DNA of 64,000 nt from Owenia fusiformis (Eukaryota; Annelida; Polychaeta; Sabellida; Oweniidae), in contig CAIIXF020000014.1 of NCBI GenBank assembly GCA_903813345.2, positions 89,505-153,504 on the forward strand, read 5' to 3'. Below, piece by piece: positions 57,501 to 64,000 of this stretch (position 1 is the first letter of the stretch; each line of letters begins with the position of its first letter). The translations under genes were made by a program, and so were the position numbers. The notes under the pieces were generated by a model that was given only the letters and a program-made list of their open reading frames with translations, was not told the DNA's origin and made no database searches.

Positions 57501-60500
57501 CCTTAAGAAGTCAGAATCGGAGGAAAACTAGCTGGTCGGAAAGACAGTTTTCCGAGCGTTAAAAAAACAGTGAACCAAATTTCAATCCGACCATTAGTTA
57601 TCGAGATATACGCGTTTGAAGTTCGCGTACGGGCCACCGTTGCCGTATATCTAGACGACACCTGGTATACACCATGTATACGTATCTCTGCGAACAACAG
57701 ACATTTGAAAGAAAATAGGCCCGGACGATGACTAGAGCATTTCTAAAACAACGTTTCCCTTCGTCCAACTGACGATTGCGGAATGTAGAACGACACGTAC
57801 GCTGCTCGAATCTACGTCGAAAGCTCTGTATGGACGTCTGGAAGGCCTCTTTTTTGAAGGACTATTTTTTGACCTCGACGGATCCGCGAAGCACGAGCCA
57901 GGCATTCTCCCCAACTACCTCCCTAGATTCCCCGACCTTTAATCGACCATTATAGGCCCTCAGAGCGTCCGTAGAGCCATTTCCCTCTATACGCGTATGG
58001 GCAAATCCTATTATGATTTTTGCTTTCGTATGTGCAAAAAGCAAAAATCCTCCTCACACACGTTCTCGCCAACGAGAGATATTTGGATAAATCTACTCAT
58101 ACACGTTGTTAGGGGGCTAGGCGTAGTTGGTGGGAAATTAGGTCAAATCCTTATCTGGGTCAAAGGTCGAAATCTAGGTCGAAATCTGCATTTCCGCTAT
58201 TTCGGCCTCTCGAGCCTCCTTAAGAAGTCAGAATCGGAGGAAAACTAGCTGGTCGGAAAGACAGTTTTCCGAGCGTTAAAAAAACAGTGAACCAAATTTC
58301 AATCCGACCATTAGTTATCGAGATATACGCGTTTGAAGTTCGCGTACGGGCCACCGTTGCCGTATATCTAGACGACACCTGGTATACACCATGTATACGT
58401 ATCTCTGCGAACAACAGACATTTGAAAGAAAATAGGCCCGGACGATGACTAGAGCATTTCTAAAACAACGTTTCCCTTCGTCCAACTAACGATTGCGGAA
58501 TGTAGAACGACACGTACGCTGCTCGAATCTACGTCGAAAGCTCTGTATGGACGTCTGGAAGGCCTCTTTTTTGAAGGACTATTTTTTGACCTCGACGGAT
58601 CCGCGAAGCACGAGCCAGGCATTCTCCCCAACTACCTCCCTAGATTCCCCGACCTTTAATCGACCATTATAGGCCCTCAGAGCGTCCGTAGAGCCATTTC
58701 CCTCTATACGCGTATGGGCAAATCCTATTATGATTTTTGCTTTCGTATGTGCAAAAAGCAAAAATCCTCCTCACACACGTTCTCGCCAACGAGAGATATT
58801 TGGATAAATCTACTCATACACGTTGTTAGGGGGCTAGGCGTAGTTGGTGGGAAATTAGGTCAAATCCTTATCTGGGTCAAAGGTCGAAATCTAGGTCGAA
58901 ATCTGCATTTCCGCTATTTCGGCCTCTCGAGCCTCCTTAAGAAGTCAGAATCGGAGGAAAACTAGCTGGTCGGAAAGACAGTTTTCCGAGCGTTAAAAAA
59001 ACAGTGAACCAAATTTCAATCCGACCATTAGTTATCGAGATATACGCGTTTGAAGTTCGCGTACGGGCCACCGTTGCCGTATATCTAGACGACACCTGGT
59101 ATACACCATGTATACGTATCTCTGCGAACAACAGACATTTGAAAGAAAATAGGCCCGGACGATGACTAGAGCATTTCTAAAACAACGTTTCCCTTCGTCC
59201 AACTGACGATTGCGGAATGTAGAACGACACGTACGCTGCTCGAATCTACGTCGAAAGCTCTGTATGGACGTCTGGAAGGCCTCTTTTTTGAAGGACTATT
59301 TTTTGACCTCGACGGATCCGCGAAGCACGAGCCAGGCATTCTCCCCAACTACCTCCCTAGATTCCCCGACCTTTAATCGACCATTATAGGCCCTCAGAGC
59401 GTCCGTAGAGCCATTTCCCTCTATACGCGTATGGGCAAATCCTATTATGATTTTTGCTTTCGTATGTGCAAAAAGCAAAAATCCTCCTCACACACGTTCT
59501 CGCCAACGAGAGATATTTGGATAAATCTACTCATACACGTTGTTAGGGGGCTAGGCGTAGTTGGTGGGAAATTAGGTCAAATCCTTATCTGGGTCAAAGG
59601 TCGAAATCTAGGTCGAAATCTGCATTTCCGCTATTTCGGCCTCTCGAGCCTCCTTAAGAAGTCAGAATCGGAGGAAAACTAGCTGGTCGGAAAGACAGTT
59701 TTCCGAGCGTTAAAAAAACAGTGAACCAAATTTCAATCCGACCATTAGTTATCGAGATATACGCGTTTGAAGTTCGCGTACGGGCCACCGTTGCCGTATA
59801 TCTAGACGACACCTGGTATACACCATGTATACGTATCTCTGCGAACAACAGACATTTGAAAGAAAATAGGCCCGGACGATGACTAGAGCATTTCTAAAAC
59901 AACGTTTCCCTTCGTCCAACTAACGATTGCGGAATGTAGAACGACACGTACGCTGCTCGAATCTACGTCGAAAGCTCTGTATGGACGTCTGGAAGGCCTC
60001 TTTTTTGAAGGACTATTTTTTGACCTCGACGGATCCGCGAAGCACGAGCCAGGCATTCTCCCCAACTACCTCCCTAGATTCCCCGACCTTTAATCGACCA
60101 TTATAGGCCCTCAGAGCGTCCGTAGAGCCATTTCCCTCTATACGCGTATGGGCAAATCCTATTATGATTTTTGCTTTCGTATGTGCAAAAAGCAAAAATC
60201 CTCCTCACACACGTTCTCGCCAACGAGAGATATTTGGATAAATCTACTCATACACGTTGTTAGGGGGCTAGGCGTAGTTGGTGGGAAATTAGGTCAAATC
60301 CTTATCTGGGTCAAAGGTCGAAATCTAGGTCGAAATCTGCATTTCCGCTATTTCGGCCTCTCGAGCCTCCTTAAGAAGTCAGAATCGGAGGAAAACTAGC
60401 TGGTCGGAAAGACAGTTTTCCGAGCGTTAAAAAAACAGTGAACCAAATTTCAATCCGACCATTAGTTATCGAGATATACGCGTTTGAAGTTCGCGTACGG

Positions 60501-63500
60501 GCCACCGTTGCCGTATATCTAGACGACACCTGGTATACACCATGTATACGTATCTCTGCGAACAACAGACATTTGAAAGAAAATAGGCCCGGACGATGAC
60601 TAGAGCATTTCTAAAACAACGTTTCCCTTCGTCCAACTGACGATTGCGGAATGTAGAACGACACGTACGCTGCTCGAATCTACGTCGAAAGCTCTGTATG
60701 GACGTCTGGAAGGCCTCTTTTTTGAAGGACTATTTTTTGACCTCGACGGATCCGCGAAGCACGAGCCAGGCATTCTCCCCAACTACCTCCCTAGATTCCC
60801 CGACCTTTAATCGACCATTATAGGCCCTCAGAGCGTCCGTAGAGCCATTTCCCTCTATACGCGTATGGGCAAATCCTATTATGATTTTTGCTTTCGTATG
60901 TGCAAAAAGCAAAAATCCTCCTCACACACGTTCTCGCCAACGAGAGATATTTGGATAAATCTACTCATACACGTTGTTAGGGGGCTAGGCGTAGTTGGTG
61001 GGAAATTAGGTCAAATCCTTATCTGGGTCAAAGGTCGAAATCTAGGTCGAAATCTGCATTTCCGCTATTTCGGCCTCTCGAGCCTCCTTAAGAAGTCAGA
61101 ATCGGAGGAAAACTAGCTGGTCGGAAAGACAGTTTTCCGAGCGTTAAAAAAACAGTGAACCAAATTTCAATCCGACCATTAGTTATCGAGATATACGCGT
61201 TTGAAGTTCGCGTACGGGCCACCGTTGCCGTATATCTAGACGACACCTGGTATACACCATGTATACGTATCTCTGCGAACAACAGACATTTGAAAGAAAA
61301 TAGGCCCGGACGATGACTAGAGCATTTCTAAAACAACGTTTCCCTTCGTCCAACTAACGATTGCGGAATGTAGAACGACACGTACGCTGCTCGAATCTAC
61401 GTCGAAAGCTCTGTATGGACGTCTGGAAGGCCTCTTTTTTGAAGGACTATTTTTTGACCTCGACGGATCCGCGAAGCACGAGCCAGGCATTCTCCCCAAC
61501 TACCTCCCTAGATTCCCCGACCTTTAATCGACCATTATAGGCCCTCAGAGCGTCCGTAGAGCCATTTCCCTCTATACGCGTATGGGCAAATCCTATTATG
61601 ATTTTTGCTTTCGTATGTGCAAAAAGCAAAAATCCTCCTCACACACGTTCTCGCCAACGAGAGATATTTGGATAAATCTACTCATACACGTTGTTAGGGG
61701 GCTAGGCGTAGTTGGTGGGAAATTAGGTCAAATCCTTATCTGGGTCAAAGGTCGAAATCTAGGTCGAAATCTGCATTTCCGCTATTTCGGCCTCTCGAGC
61801 CTCCTTAAGAAGTCAGAATCGGAGGAAAACTAGCTGGTCGGAAAGACAGTTTTCCGAGCGTTAAAAAAACAGTGAACCAAATTTCAATCCGACCATTAGT
61901 TATCGAGATATACGCGTTTGAAGTTCGCGTACGGGCCACCGTTGCCGTATATCTAGACGACACCTGGTATACACCATGTATACGTATCTCTGCGAACAAC
62001 AGACATTTGAAAGAAAATAGGCCCGGACGATGACTAGAGCATTTCTAAAACAACGTTTCCCTTCGTCCAACTGACGATTGCGGAATGTAGAACGACACGT
62101 ACGCTGCTCGAATCTACGTCGAAAGCTCTGTATGGACGTCTGGAAGGCCTCTTTTTTGAAGGACTATTTTTTGACCTCGACGGATCCGCGAAGCACGAGC
62201 CAGGCATTCTCCCCAACTACCTCCCTAGATTCCCCGACCTTTAATCGACCATTATAGGCCCTCAGAGCGTCCGTAGAGCCATTTCCCTCTATACGCGTAT
62301 GGGCAAATCCTATTATGATTTTTGCTTTCGTATGTGCAAAAAGCAAAAATCCTCCTCACACACGTTCTCGCCAACGAGAGATATTTGGATAAATCTACTC
62401 ATACACGTTGTTAGGGGGCTAGGCGTAGTTGGTGGGAAATTAGGTCAAATCCTTATCTGGGTCAAAGGTCGAAATCTAGGTCGAAATCTGCATTTCCGCT
62501 ATTTCGGCCTCTCGAGCCTCCTTAAGAAGTCAGAATCGGAGGAAAACTAGCTGGTCGGAAAGACAGTTTTCCGAGCGTTAAAAAAACAGTGAACCAAATT
62601 TCAATCCGACCATTAGTTATCGAGATATACGCGTTTGAAGTTCGCGTACGGGCCACCGTTGCCGTATATCTAGACGACACCTGGTATACACCATGTATAC
62701 GTATCTCTGCGAACAACAGACATTTGAAAGAAAATAGGCCCGGACGATGACTAGAGCATTTCTAAAACAACGTTTCCCTTCGTCCAACTAACGATTGCGG
62801 AATGTAGAACGACACGTACGCTGCTCGAATCTACGTCGAAAGCTCTGTATGGACGTCTGGAAGGCCTCTTTTTTGAAGGACTATTTTTTGACCTCGACGG
62901 ATCCGCGAAGCACGAGCCAGGCATTCTCCCCAACTACCTCCCTAGATTCCCCGACCTTTAATCGACCATTATAGGCCCTCAGAGCGTCCGTAGAGCCATT
63001 TCCCTCTATACGCGTATGGGCAAATCCTATTATGATTTTTGCTTTCGTATGTGCAAAAAGCAAAAATCCTCCTCACACACGTTCTCGCCAACGAGAGATA
63101 TTTGGATAAATCTACTCATACACGTTGTTAGGGGGCTAGGCGTAGTTGGTGGGAAATTAGGTCAAATCCTTATCTGGGTCAAAGGTCGAAATCTAGGTCG
63201 AAATCTGCATTTCCGCTATTTCGGCCTCTCGAGCCTCCTTAAGAAGTCAGAATCGGAGGAAAACTAGCTGGTCGGAAAGACAGTTTTCCGAGCGTTAAAA
63301 AAACAGTGAACCAAATTTCAATCCGACCATTAGTTATCGAGATATACGCGTTTGAAGTTCGCGTACGGGCCACCGTTGCCGTATATCTAGACGACACCTG
63401 GTATACACCATGTATACGTATCTCTGCGAACAACAGACATTTGAAAGAAAATAGGCCCGGACGATGACTAGAGCATTTCTAAAACAACGTTTCCCTTCGT

Positions 63501-64000
63501 CCAACTGACGATTGCGGAATGTAGAACGACACGTACGCTGCTCGAATCTACGTCGAAAGCTCTGTATGGACGTCTGGAAGGCCTCTTTTTTGAAGGACTA
63601 TTTTTTGACCTCGACGGATCCGCGAAGCACGAGCCAGGCATTCTCCCCAACTACCTCCCTAGATTCCCCGACCTTTAATCGACCATTATAGGCCCTCAGA
63701 GCGTCCGTAGAGCCATTTCCCTCTATACGCGTATGGGCAAATCCTATTATGATTTTTGCTTTCGTATGTGCAAAAAGCAAAAATCCTCCTCACACACGTT
63801 CTCGCCAACGAGAGATATTTGGATAAATCTACTCATACACGTTGTTAGGGGGCTAGGCGTAGTTGGTGGGAAATTAGGTCAAATCCTTATCTGGGTCAAA
63901 GGTCGAAATCTAGGTCGAAATCTGCATTTCCGCTATTTCGGCCTCTCGAGCCTCCTTAAGAAGTCAGAATCGGAGGAAAACTAGCTGGTCGGAAAGACAG
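51561..64000 (+). repeat. Tandem array of 717-bp units (17 full, one partial), 1434-bp dimer
   Basis: Units start at 51561 and every 717 bases after it (52278, 52995, 53712 and so on to 63033); the last, from 63750, is cut by the window end. As far as I can compare by eye the units are identical except for unit position 475, which is G in odd units and A in even ones without exception over 17 units. Each unit begins with a 12-bp-stem hairpin, contains several more dyads and ends aaatcctatta. Four short frames (83, 64, 60 and 60 residues) recur in nearly every unit, but they have no recognisable domain and no sign of coding constraint. Confidence 0.95.
51562..51596 (+). other. Unit-start hairpin of the 717-bp family (type example)
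   Basis: Perfect 12-bp stem, gatttttgcttt (51562-51573) with aaagcaaaaatc (51585-51596), and an 11-base loop. It is repeated at the start of every array unit and is analogous in position to the E-element mini-hairpins. Confidence 0.85.

Noticed and set aside
51561-64000. Frames of 83, 64, 60 and 60 residues in nearly every 717-bp unit
   Set aside because: Identity between units reflects recent amplification. For the 60-residue minus-strand frame ending in VVLEML, the diverged copy at 37827-38009 shows mostly amino-acid-changing differences (K to N, P to L, W to L, N to I), which argues against coding constraint. The in-frame 12-bp insertion near 37550 is a simple repeat duplication.

Overview
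The window is non-coding, repeat-dense eukaryotic DNA, and I found no protein-coding or RNA gene I can defend. Nested transposons, kilobase-scale satellites, an AT-rich composition and an assembly gap of exactly 500 N point to a eukaryotic, probably invertebrate-like, nuclear genome. The species cannot be read from the sequence.

Layout. From 1 to 51560 the DNA is a head-to-tail concatemer of 21 related elements (called E1 to E21 here), all in the same orientation. Each element has (i) a head, often starting in an ATT/CTT microsatellite and sometimes preceded by 12-bp-stem mini-hairpins, followed by a block rich in AGGTCA motifs; (ii) one to five tandem monomers of about 475-480 bp, sometimes with a partial monomer of about 140 bp; (iii) one of three tail satellites: a 12-bp TACTTACTCAGC repeat, a CTATC/CTTCC repeat, or a GGATGACTCAGCTTA repeat; (iv) a constant terminus made of ATCTGGAGTC, a 9-bp-stem hairpin (aaattgaac/gttcaattt) and CTAG followed by T. 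This terminus, plus the inverted copy of ATCTGGAGTC at some 5' ends, resembles the ends of non-autonomous rolling-circle transposons (Helitron/Helentron, HINE/DINE-like). That classification is inference.

A second family, a CpG-richer unit of 717-730 bp, sits between E10 and E11 (20278-21000) and between E15 and E16 (37380-38109). From 51561 to the window end it is expanded into a tandem array of 17 full units plus one partial. The units look identical except for one site that alternates strictly G, A, G, A, so the true repeat is a 1434-bp dimer.

E14 carries two insertions: a 790-bp element with degenerate terminal inverted repeats (30105-30894), and a 3288-bp foldback transposon (31299-34586) whose inverted arms are arrays of a roughly 42-bp repeat and which is flanked by a 10-bp near-perfect target duplication.

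Higher-order structure: E8-E9 recur as E12-E13 about 9.72 kb downstream, E13 and E14 are tandem copies 2813 bp apart, and E1 is nearly identical to E9. The 500-N gap inside E21 appears to join the left part of one element type to the right part of another.
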